A DNA stretch of 64,000 bases from the NCBI RefSeq assembly GCF_024721155.1, contig NZ_JAHVAP010000005.1:372001-436000 (forward strand), in the 5' to 3' direction. This DNA comes from Mucilaginibacter phenanthrenivorans. GTDB taxonomy: Bacteria; Bacteroidota; Bacteroidia; Sphingobacteriales; Sphingobacteriaceae. The notes under the pieces are model-generated. The model was not told the origin of the DNA. It did no database searches and saw nothing but the letters and a program-made list of their open reading frames with translations. Position numbers and translations under genes: made by a program. Below are positions 24,695-32,203 of the stretch, in pieces (position 1 is the first letter of the stretch; the number at the start of each line of letters is the position of its first letter).

Positions 24695-26011
24695 TTAGTA
24701 CCTGTAATACTCCGGTTTAAACGGCCCATCAACAGTAACACCGATATACTCAGCCTGGTCCTGGTCTAAAACTTCCAGCTCAACACCAATTTTGGCAAGG
24801 TGTAAACGGGCAACTTTTTCGTCAAGGTGTTTTGGCAGGGTGTAAACTTTGTTTTCGTATTGCGCACCGTTGTTCCAAAGCTCCAACTGAGCCAAAGTTT
24901 GGTTGGTGAACGAGTTACTCATTACAAAGCTTGGGTGACCGGTTGCGCAACCTAAGTTAACCAAACGACCTTCCGCTAAAATGATCAGGTCTTTACCGTC
25001 GATTGTATATTTGTCAACCTGTGGCTTGATTTCAATTTTTGAATCGCCATAAGTACCGTTTAACCAGGCCATGTCAATCTCGTTATCAAAGTGACCGATG
25101 TTACAAACGATAGCTTTATCTTTCAAAGCACGGAAGTGTTTTTCGCGAACGATGTTCATGTTACCTGTAGCGGTAACAACAATATCAGCTTCAGGGATAG
25201 CAGTGTCAAGCTTCTTAACTTCAAAGCCTTCCATAGCAGCCTGCAATGCGCAGATAGGATCAATTTCGGTAACGATAACACGTACACCTGAATTACGCAA
25301 TGAATCGGCCGAACCTTTTCCTACGTCGCCATAACCACAAACAACAGCTACTTTACCGGCCATCATTACGTCAGTAGCACGACGGATCGCGTCAACTAAT
25401 GATTCGCGGCAACCGTATTTGTTATCGAATTTCGATTTGGTAACCGAATCGTTTACGTTGATAGCTGGCATTGGCAATGTACCGGCTTTAACACGCTCAT
25501 ATAAGCGGTGTACACCGGTAGTAGTTTCTTCTGATAAACCTTTAATATCGGCAACCAGTTCAGGAAATCTATCCAGAACCATGTTGGTTAAATCACCGCC
25601 ATCATCAAGGATCATGTTCAATGGCTTGCGGTCTTCACCGAAAAATAAAGTTTGCTCAATGCACCAGTCAAATTCTTCGGCGTTCATACCCTTCCAGGCA
25701 TAAACAGAAACACCAGCGGCAGCAATAGCAGCAGCGGCATGATCCTGGGTTGAGAATATATTACATGACGACCAGGTAACTTCAGCACCCAGCTCAATCA
25801 AAGTTTCAATTAAAACAGCAGTTTGGATAGTCATGTGCAGGCAACCGGCAATGCGTGCGCCCTTTAATGCTTTCGACGGACCGTACTCTTTACGTAAAGC
25901 CATTAAGCCCGGCATTTCGGCCTCAGCTAATTCTATCTCCTTGCGACCCCATTGAGCCAATGAAAAGTCTTTTACCTTGTATTTGGTGTAAGCAGTTTCT
26001 ACTGATGACAT
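24695..26011 (-). CDS. ahcY: Adenosylhomocysteinase
   Basis: A 438-aa cytoplasmic enzyme that reversibly hydrolyses S-adenosylhomocysteine to adenosine and homocysteine, keeping methyltransferases active. Diagnostic segments are the N-terminal substrate domain ([20 protein letters not shown]), the NAD-binding site [11 protein letters not shown] and the C-terminal [12 protein letters not shown] with the final PFKPEYYRY. The length matches the family. Homocysteine from this step is the substrate of MetE encoded at 59.4 kb. A -7 box TACCTTTG lies 19 bases upstream of the start. No SAH riboswitch was recognised. Confidence 0.97.
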   Translation of the reverse strand: MSSVETAYTKYKVKDFSLAQWGRKEIELAEAEMPGLMALRKEYGPSKALKGARIAGCLHMTIQTAVLIETLIELGAEVTWSSCNIFSTQDHAAAAIAAAGVSVYAWKGMNAEEFDWCIEQTLFFGEDRKPLNMILDDGGDLTNMVLDRFPELVADIKGLSEETTTGVHRLYERVKAGTLPMPAINVNDSVTKSKFDNKYGCRESLVDAIRRATDVMMAGKVAVVCGYGDVGKGSADSLRNSGVRVIVTEIDPICALQAAMEGFEVKKLDTAIPEADIVVTATGNMNIVREKHFRALKDKAIVCNIGHFDNEIDMAWLNGTYGDSKIEIKPQVDKYTIDGKDLIILAEGRLVNLGCATGHPSFVMSNSFTNQTLAQLELWNNGAQYENKVYTLPKHLDEKVARLHLAKIGVELEVLDQDQAEYIGVTVDGPFKPEYYRY

Positions 26012-26029
26012 AGTTGTTTAATTTTTTTT

Positions 26030-26037
26030 CAAAGGTA
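26030..26037 (-). promoter_or_regulatory. -7 promoter box for ahcY
   Basis: TACCTTTG on the minus strand, an exact TAnnTTTG match. It implies a leader of only about 10-15 bases and leaves no room for a riboswitch. Confidence 0.5.
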
Positions 26038-26113
26038 AGGCATACCTTTATGAAAATGAAATCCGGGAGTTTAAGTTGCCCTATGGCAAGTTAAAACCTA
26101 TATATTTACGGTA

Positions 26114-26818
26114 ATGAAAGCGGAAATATTCTCTCACACTAAATTAATAGGCTCGGTTCAACTTCGGGTCGGCGATGACAGTATGGGCCATCTTTATGGT
26201 GAGTTTTCGCCAGCCAAAAGCTATTACAACGATGTGCGAGACTATGTTTGGAGATTTAATGCCTTAACTGTACCCGATTTTGAAGAATGGTTCACCTTAA
26301 ATTTAAATGTACAGTTGAATAACGGATACTTTATTTATGCTGCCGGTGGGATAACCTTCAATGATTCATGGAACTTTCCAAACAGGCCGATACAGGTTGA
26401 TATTATCGGTATCGACTGGCACGTTATTGATGATTTTTTTCTTCAACCTGTGTCCAGGTCATTTACGGAAGAACCATGGGAGCCTATATCAATTGAACAA
26501 AAGCTTTTGTTTGAAGAAGAGTTGCAGAAGGAATTGGGCATTTACTCCCCCAATATATCACTGTCCATTTTCAAACTTTTCAATAATGCACAAGCACATC
26601 CTCTTGCAGACTTTTATTTCGCCGCACTTTGTCGGAGGAATGACGACATTTTGTTTGTAAGCAGAAAAAAAGAAATTGACACCCAATTTGCTGTTATTCA
26701 CCTAACATGGAAAGGTTCTACCGAGAAAAAAAACTTTCCCGTAACAACTTTTTATAAAGATTTTGACGAGTTCAAATATCTAAAAATGTATCCCGACAAA
26801 GTTGATTGGGAAGATTAA
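26114..26818 (+). CDS. Hypothetical cytoplasmic protein, 234 aa
   Basis: A 234-aa protein without signal or membrane segments. The first 120 residues look like an all-beta sandwich (KLIGSVQLRVGDDSMGHLYG, YFIYAAGGITFNDSWNF), followed by an acidic helix (EQKLLFEEELQKELGI) and a C-terminal alpha/beta part with ADFYFAALCRRNDDILFVSR. The second half vaguely resembles immunity-type or SMI1-like proteins. Base composition is more AT-rich than its neighbours, hinting at acquisition. Family not recognised. Confidence 0.6.
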   Translation: MKAEIFSHTKLIGSVQLRVGDDSMGHLYGEFSPAKSYYNDVRDYVWRFNALTVPDFEEWFTLNLNVQLNNGYFIYAAGGITFNDSWNFPNRPIQVDIIGIDWHVIDDFFLQPVSRSFTEEPWEPISIEQKLLFEEELQKELGIYSPNISLSIFKLFNNAQAHPLADFYFAALCRRNDDILFVSRKKEIDTQFAVIHLTWKGSTEKKNFPVTTFYKDFDEFKYLKMYPDKVDWED

Positions 26819-26852
26819 AACATAATCAACTCAATAAACCCAATCAACTTAA

Positions 26853-27272
26853 TCAACCAACTTCCAAAACCTTCTGCTCTTTCTTAGGCAGTTTATTGGT
26901 TTGTGCAAGCTTGTTGTTTTGGGTCATGGAGAGGCTGCCGTTATAAACAGCGCCGTTTTCAACGGTAAGGGTTTGGGTCCTTATCTCGCCGGTAACTTTG
27001 CCCGATGCTTTAATTTCGAGGGAATTTGTTTGGATATTGCCGTTTACCACGCCGTAAACAACCATTTCCTTTGTAATAACGTTGCCATGTATTGATCCGG
27101 CTTCGCCTAATATCAGTCCTTCATCAACCATAACATCGCCGGTTACCTGCCCGTCTATCCGCGCAACCGATGGCGCCTTTAGGTTGCCATCGAAAATGGA
27201 ACCTTCACTAATCAGTGTCGATATTGATTGCAGGTCTAACGAAACTTTTTCCTTCTTTGAAAATAATGCCAT
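26853..27272 (-). CDS. Bactofilin (polymer-forming cytoskeletal protein)
   Basis: A 139-aa protein with a short basic N-terminus (MALFSKKEKVSLD) and the right-handed beta-helix bactofilin core: SIFDGNLKAPSVARIDGQVT, GDVMVDEGLILGEAGSIHGN, VVYGVVNGNIQTNSLEIKAS, GKVTGEIRTQTLTVENGAVY. Bactofilins self-assemble without nucleotides and localise peptidoglycan enzymes. It lies 14 bases downstream of an M23 peptidase gene, a classic functional pairing that controls cell shape. Confidence 0.92.
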   Translation of the reverse strand: MALFSKKEKVSLDLQSISTLISEGSIFDGNLKAPSVARIDGQVTGDVMVDEGLILGEAGSIHGNVITKEMVVYGVVNGNIQTNSLEIKASGKVTGEIRTQTLTVENGAVYNGSLSMTQNNKLAQTNKLPKKEQKVLEVG

Positions 27273-27286
27273 GATTGTTCCTGGTA

Positions 27287-28153
27287 TTAATTGTTAAGTG
27301 TCAAAAATTTTATTGGGTTGATGGCCTTGCCATTTTTGCGAACTTCATAGTGGAGATGCGTTCCGGTTGAGTGCCCGGTTGATCCTACCTCGCCAATTTT
27401 TTGGCCAACGGTAACTTCCTGCCCAACCCTCACCGAAATCTTCGACAGGTGGCCATACAGGGTTTCGAAGCTATTGGCATGTGCAATACGAACACAGTTG
27501 CCGTAACCCCCATACCAGCCTGCAAAAACAACCTTGCCCGTTGCGGTACATTTGGCTTCATCGCCGCGGTTTCCCTTAAAATCGATGCCCGGATGAAATT
27601 CAGCGCTTGCTGAATTAAAGGGATCACTGCGGTATCCAAAGTATGAAGTTAGCGAGCTTACACGCGGATAACCCATAGGCGTAAAGGCCACGGTATGTAC
27701 CAGCCTGTTCAGGTATTCATCATATAACGAATAGGTTTCAGAATCGGTAAGCTTGGCGGCTTCCGCGTTACCGTTTCCGCCAACAGCGGCTGTTGAAAAG
27801 CCTTTTAAGCCGCGTTTTCTTAAATAGTTGTTTATGGTTTGTAGTTTAACTTCTATCGACTGGATATAGCTTTGAGCAGTGTTTGTTTTTTTTACTTCGA
27901 TGTTGGGTGGAGGAATTTCACCCTTTAGTTTTACCAGTTGTGCCACCAGGCGTAATCTTTCTTCTTCCTGCTGTCCGCTTTTATGGTTCAAATAAATAAC
28001 CGATAATGTTAAAGTGGTGATAACTGCTAAAACGGCAAACAGGTAATGCTTTAGGCGATTGATGTGTTTTGTCTTGACTTGAAGTGTTTGAGAACCTTCC
28101 TTATTCTTATTAACAATGATGACGGTACTAACGTCAGACGGTTTCAATTTCAT
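27287..28153 (-). CDS. M23 family murein peptidase, membrane-anchored
   Basis: A 288-aa protein from ATG 28153 (the frame extends to a TTG at 28177). One N-terminal signal anchor (YLFAVLAVITTLTLSVIYL), a coiled segment (about 60-130), then the LytM/M23 domain with zinc ligands in FHPGIDFKG and the HxH motif HLHYEV, plus LYGHLSKISVRVGQEV. Both zinc motifs are present, so it should be active: an endopeptidase cutting peptidoglycan cross-links. Operon with bactofilin, which probably localises it. Confidence 0.92.
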   Translation of the reverse strand: MKLKPSDVSTVIIVNKNKEGSQTLQVKTKHINRLKHYLFAVLAVITTLTLSVIYLNHKSGQQEEERLRLVAQLVKLKGEIPPPNIEVKKTNTAQSYIQSIEVKLQTINNYLRKRGLKGFSTAAVGGNGNAEAAKLTDSETYSLYDEYLNRLVHTVAFTPMGYPRVSSLTSYFGYRSDPFNSASAEFHPGIDFKGNRGDEAKCTATGKVVFAGWYGGYGNCVRIAHANSFETLYGHLSKISVRVGQEVTVGQKIGEVGSTGHSTGTHLHYEVRKNGKAINPIKFLTLNN

Positions 28154-28226
28154 CAGTTTACTAATTAGGGACGGCAAGATAGGAGTTTGGGTTATAAAAA
28201 CAAAATGTTTGTTTGCCTCTGAATTC

Positions 28227-28318
28227 TTAAGTCATTAGTATAAAGTTATTAGTCTGAAGTAAAAAATTTGGCATGATTTTCTTCCAACTTCGGACTAACG
28301 ACTTCTGGCTTAGGACTC
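28227..28318. repeat. Word-type inverted repeat between divergent genes
   Basis: The left arm carries TAAGTCATTAGT/TTATTAGTCTGAAG words and the right arm CTTCGGACTAACGACTTC/TTAGGACTC, partly complementary across a 28-base loop. It lies in the divergent M23/bacilliredoxin gap, so it is not simply a terminator. Confidence 0.45.
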
Positions 28319-28358
28319 CTCCCACCGTCAGCAGATTGTTATTATTCTGAATTTTAAG

Positions 28359-28387
28359 TTGTAAAGCCCAATCATTTGTTATTTTTG
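28359..28387 (+). promoter_or_regulatory. Promoter for the bacilliredoxin gene
   Basis: -33 TTG at 28359-28361 and -7 TATTTTTG at 28380-28387, spaced 18 bases. Both fit the Bacteroidetes sigma-ABfr pattern. The ATG follows 30 bases later. Confidence 0.6.
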
Positions 28388-28416
28388 TTGTCGAATTTAG
28401 AAAAAAAGAGAAAAAG

Positions 28417-28827
28417 ATGTATCCAGAATATTTAGTAGCCCCAATGCGGGAAGAGCTTACAAGAGTTGGCTTTGAAGAGTTAAAGGATGCAGATGCGGTT
28501 ACTAAGGCTATTGAAAGCGAAGGCACCGTGTTTGTAATGGTAAATTCGGTTTGCGGTTGTGCGGCAGCAAATGCACGCCCGGCTGCACGTATGGCGGCCC
28601 AGAGCGAAAAACATCCTGATAAATTGGTAACAGTTTTTGCAGGTATGGAAGCTGATGCGGTTAACAAGGCTCGCGCTTATATGCTGCCTTATCCTCCGTC
28701 ATCACCGGCTATGGCTTTATTTAAGGATGGCAAACTGGTTCATATTATCGAGCGTCATCAGATTGAAGGTCGCCCGGCACAAATGATTGCTGATAACCTT
28801 ATCGGTGCATTTGAGCAGTATTGCTAG
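28417..28827 (+). CDS. BrxA/BrxB family bacilliredoxin
   Basis: A 136-aa thioredoxin-fold protein of the YphP/YqiW (BrxA/BrxB) family. The active site CGC (Cys46-Gly47-Cys48 in NSVCGCAAANARP) is characteristic. The pattern HPDKLVTVFAGMEADAVNKA and YPPSSPAMALFKDGKLVH also fits. In Firmicutes the family removes bacillithiol from proteins. Many Bacteroidota encode it, and whether they use bacillithiol or another thiol here is not shown. Monocistronic with its own promoter and terminator. Confidence 0.92.
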   Translation: MYPEYLVAPMREELTRVGFEELKDADAVTKAIESEGTVFVMVNSVCGCAAANARPAARMAAQSEKHPDKLVTVFAGMEADAVNKARAYMLPYPPSSPAMALFKDGKLVHIIERHQIEGRPAQMIADNLIGAFEQYC

Positions 28828-28842
28828 TTAAGCATAAAGATC

Positions 28843-28887
28843 AAAGCAAAAAGCTGAAGAGGGATAACCTGTTCAGCTTTTTGCTTT
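28843..28887. terminator. Bidirectional terminator after the bacilliredoxin gene
   Basis: AAAGCAAAAAGCTGAA and TTCAGCTTTTTGCTTT form a perfect 16-bp stem with a 13-base loop. It is followed by further degenerate AGCTTT words. Confidence 0.8.
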
Positions 28888-28951
28888 CGGTAAAAAAACT
28901 TAGCTCTTTTCTTGCTTTCAGCTTTAGTCTTTCTGCTTTAAGCTAAAGCTA

Positions 28952-29618
28952 CTACCTAAAGAAATATCCTACCGAAAACTGAAAACCCTGATTTTTAACT
29001 TTGCCGCTGGTATTGGATGAGCCGGCGAAAGATTGGCCGTATCCCGCATTCAGTATAACGCCCATAGGTAATTCGTATCCCGCTAAAACATTAAAGCCAA
29101 AATCCGGATTTTTTATTTCACCATCACCGTTGCCAAATTTTACGTCCTGGTTTTGCGTTGCTGTTTGACCATCAACATTGGAAGTTACCGAGGCATTCCC
29201 CGAAAGGCCATAACCTATATACGGGCCCGCACCAAAAAACATCTTCCCAACTCCCGCCGGAACTTTGTAAATAAAATTAACCGGAACTTCGAGGTAATTG
29301 AGTTTGGTTTTTACCACAGCAGTCCCTTTAAATCTTTCGTCGCCAAAATTTATATCAATATCTGCGTTAGTCTTGCCTCCTTTTGTGGTGAAAAAAAATA
29401 CCGGGCTGGATTGAAAATGACTCGAAGCCAATAGCAACCAAACCACCGATATGAAACCCGACGAGGTACTTATCAGATGAAGAGGATAGCCCAAAGGTGG
29501 TAGATTGTACAGGCACCTGGGTGAGGTTTAATCCGCCCTTAATTCCATAGGTAATGGTTTGTGCAAAGGCACCGGAAAAGGCGATTAACAACCCGGCAAG
29601 TAAAAGTATTTTTTTCAT
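28952..29618 (-). pseudogene. Outer-membrane beta-barrel protein, frameshifted
   Basis: Two overlapping frames together make one porin-family (OmpA-like barrel/PorT) protein of about 221 aa. The first part has the signal peptide MKKILLLAGLLIAFSGAFAQ and runs to SIQPGIFF. At an 8-T tract (29391-29398, minus-strand reading) it shifts to HHKRRQ and a stop. The other frame continues correctly as TTKGGKTNADIDINFGDE, through NYLEVPVNFIYKVP and GMFFGAGPYIGYGL-type strands to a terminal Phe-Arg (VGYFFR), typical of barrels. Removing one T restores the full frame. Causes could be mutation, slippage-based phase variation or sequencing error. Confidence 0.85.
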
Positions 29619-29688
29619 GGTTGAGGTTTTAATTGTAGAATAAAAGTATTTATTTAAACTTAAAATACAACAAGCACTTTTATAAAGG

Positions 29689-29712
29689 GTGACCTGCGAG
29701 AACGCAGGTCAC
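29689..29712. terminator. Strong palindrome upstream of the barrel gene and downstream of the permease array
   Basis: GTGACCTGCG and CGCAGGTCAC form a perfect 10-bp stem with an AGAA loop. It sits downstream of the last permease gene on the minus strand and is a likely array terminator, although it could be a dispersed palindrome. Confidence 0.6.
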
Positions 29713-29754
29713 TGGAGTACGTTTTTTAACTAAGCTCTGGCCTCTAATCTCTAA

Positions 29755-32127
29755 TCACTCAGAGCGTAAACTCTTTATAGGATTTATCAATGCTGCCCTT
29801 ATTGCTTGTAAACTTACCGTTGCCAACGCGATGAGGATGATCAACCCGGCTGAAAGGGCGAAGATCCACCATTGTACCGGCGTATGGTACGCAAATGATT
29901 GAAGCCAGTAATTCATGGCATATGAAGCAACCGGAATCGCAATCAGCAGGGCTATTAGCACCAGCCATAAAAACTCAGCAGATAACAAGGCAAATAATGA
30001 TGTTACACTTGCGCCAAGTACCTTGCGAATCCCAATTTCCTTTACCCTTTGTTCGGCAGTAAACATGGCAAGACCCAGCAGCCCGAGGCATGAAATAAAA
30101 ATAGCCAGGAACGCAAAGCCATCAGAAAGCTTGCTGACGATCTGCTCACTGTTGTAAAGCTTGTTGTATTCGTCGTCTGAGAACGTATAAGTAAACTGGA
30201 AGTTAGGGTTCATTTGCCGGCAAATGCCTTCCAGGCTGGTGAGTGCCTGCTTAGTTTTACCAGGCATCGTACGCACCAGTATCATGCCATCGCCGGCCTT
30301 CTCGCCGCAATACAAGATCAACGGTTTGATCTTATCATGCAGCGAACTGAAATGGAAATCCTTTATCACACCAATTATCTTTCCCTTTGCACCCCAAATG
30401 GTTAAGGGCTTGCCAATGGGGTTGGAGTAACCCAACCTTTTCACCGCTTCTTCATTAACTACATAACCGGCAGTATCGGTAGCAAAATCCCTTGAGAAGT
30501 CGCGGCCGGCAACCATGCTAAGCTTAACGGTGCTCACAAAATCATACCCTACCGCGGCATCGCTGAACGAAACTTTGGTGCTGGGGTCCTTGCCTTCCCA
30601 ATCTACATAAACAGTAGAATTGCTGATGGTTGTAGGCGGATTACTGCTGCGGGATATAGACTTAATGCCGGGTAACTTAAGCGCTTCGTTCTTAAAAGTT
30701 TCATAACCTTGTGCCAGGTTTCCCTCCACGGAAATATAAACAAGATTATCCCTGTCGAACCCAAGATTGGTGGACTGGATATAGCTAACCTGGCGTGATA
30801 CGATAATGGTTCCTATTATTAAAACTACCGAAAGCACAAACTGGAACACCACCAGTCCCTTGCGAAACAGGGTTGTACCGGAATCAAGCTTTAAACCACC
30901 CTTTAAAACCTTAACCGGGTTAAATGAAGACAGGAACAAGGCCGGGTAACTACCGGAAATAATCCCTGTAATAAGCGTAATTAACACCAGCTTCAACCAG
31001 AATGATGCTTCGCTAAATGGCAGTTTGATTTGTTTTTGGGTGACCTGGTTAAATGCTGGCAGTAAAACTACCAGCAGCACGAGTGCGACTACTACCGCTA
31101 TTGAAGTAAGTAATATGGATTCGCTGATAAACTGCTTGATGAGCACGCTTCGCAGCGCGCCTACAACCTTGCGTACGCCTATTTCCTTTGCCCTCTTTAC
31201 CGAACGTGCTGTTGTAAGGTTCATGAAGTTGATACACGCTATCAGCAGGATAAATATGGCTACAATGCTGAACAGGTTTACATAGCCGATCCTCCCGCCA
31301 TCCACTTTTCCATTGGTAAATGTGCCGTGCAGGTAAGTTTCGCCAAAACGCTGCAGGGCCAGTTCCTGGGTAAAGGTTCCCTTCTTTTCAGATTTGTCGA
31401 GGTTCTCTAAAAGATGAGTTATCTTTTTATTAACCAGGTCCGGGCTGGCATCGGCACGTAATTGCACATAAGTAAAGGGGGTGTTGTTGCCCCATTCCTT
31501 TGCCCATGGGTTATCCTCCAAAAATGAGGACCAATTGACCAGGTAATCGAATTTTATGGATGAATTTGCACCTACGTTTTCAAATACCGATGTAATTACA
31601 AAATCCTTGCGGTTATCAAGCCTGATGGTTTTACCCATTGCCTCCTGCCCGCTTCCAAAAAAATCCAGCGCCATTTTTTGCGAAATGGAAATTCCTAAGG
31701 GATTGCTTAAGGCGCTTTGTGCGTTGCCCTGCACCAATGGAAAGCTGAACATCTTAAAAAAGTCAGCATCCGCTGAGCCGCCCTTTATCTTCAGCACCTT
31801 ATCGCCTACCTTAAAAGTGTGCTCGTCGTAAAATACAGCGTTGGTGGCATATTGAATTTCGGGGATCACCCGCTTCATTTCGGCAGCTAACACTCCTGGC
31901 GTATAATATTGTGTGTTTACCTTATTATCGTAATATTGGCGTTCATAAACGGTAAACAAGCTTTTACCATTTTTATGAAAGGCATCCATTCCAAGCTCAT
32001 TTTGCACCCATAACAAAATCAGCAGGCTGCATGCCAGTCCCACAGAAAGGCCGGCCATATTTATAAATGTATGTGCCTTGTTCCTCACCAGGTTCCGAAA
32101 GGCAACTTTTAAATAGTTCTTTATCAT
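29755..32127 (-). CDS. FtsX/MacB-type permease, array member A
   Basis: A 790-aa inner-membrane protein, last of four in transcription order. N-terminal helix INMAGLSVGLACSLLILLWV, first periplasmic MacB_PCD domain (about 45-280), three helices with KEIGVRKVVGALRSVL, helix plus second periplasmic domain (about 420-665), then three helices with VKEIGIRKVLGASVTS and the terminal ALINPIKSLRSE. Its closest relative in the window is the member at 34656 (shared FSDDEYNKLYNSEQIV pattern). No partner ATPase gene is near. Likely a lipid- or lipoprotein-handling or peptide-export permease. Confidence 0.9.
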   Translation of the reverse strand: MIKNYLKVAFRNLVRNKAHTFINMAGLSVGLACSLLILLWVQNELGMDAFHKNGKSLFTVYERQYYDNKVNTQYYTPGVLAAEMKRVIPEIQYATNAVFYDEHTFKVGDKVLKIKGGSADADFFKMFSFPLVQGNAQSALSNPLGISISQKMALDFFGSGQEAMGKTIRLDNRKDFVITSVFENVGANSSIKFDYLVNWSSFLEDNPWAKEWGNNTPFTYVQLRADASPDLVNKKITHLLENLDKSEKKGTFTQELALQRFGETYLHGTFTNGKVDGGRIGYVNLFSIVAIFILLIACINFMNLTTARSVKRAKEIGVRKVVGALRSVLIKQFISESILLTSIAVVVALVLLVVLLPAFNQVTQKQIKLPFSEASFWLKLVLITLITGIISGSYPALFLSSFNPVKVLKGGLKLDSGTTLFRKGLVVFQFVLSVVLIIGTIIVSRQVSYIQSTNLGFDRDNLVYISVEGNLAQGYETFKNEALKLPGIKSISRSSNPPTTISNSTVYVDWEGKDPSTKVSFSDAAVGYDFVSTVKLSMVAGRDFSRDFATDTAGYVVNEEAVKRLGYSNPIGKPLTIWGAKGKIIGVIKDFHFSSLHDKIKPLILYCGEKAGDGMILVRTMPGKTKQALTSLEGICRQMNPNFQFTYTFSDDEYNKLYNSEQIVSKLSDGFAFLAIFISCLGLLGLAMFTAEQRVKEIGIRKVLGASVTSLFALLSAEFLWLVLIALLIAIPVASYAMNYWLQSFAYHTPVQWWIFALSAGLIILIALATVSLQAIRAALINPIKSLRSE

Positions 32128-32203
32128 GTTTAGTTCATAGTTGATGGTTCATAGTTCATAGCCGGAGTTAGCCTTTAACTAATCTCTGGTCTCTGACCTC
32201 TAA
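32128..32203. repeat. Array spacer repeat 1
   Basis: A 76-base spacer. Reading the plus strand it is TTTAGTTCATAGTTGATGG, TTCATAGTTCATAGCCGGAG and then AACTAATCTCTGGTCTCTG with TCTAATCA at the stop codon. The spacers at 34589 and 37020 repeat it with small changes, regardless of which permease types flank them. Confidence 0.8.

Noticed and set aside
24545-24769. 74-codon plus-strand frame through the REP pair into ahcY
   Set aside because: It is the translation of the REP hairpin and a terminator, continuing antisense to ahcY.
26012-26113. SAH or SAM riboswitch before ahcY
   Set aside because: The -7 box places transcription start only about 10-15 bases from the ATG, leaving no room, and no conserved blocks are visible.
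28952-29618. Two separate barrel-protein genes
   Set aside because: Neither frame is complete; the signal peptide is in one and the barrel end in the other. Joining at the T-tract gives one normal protein.
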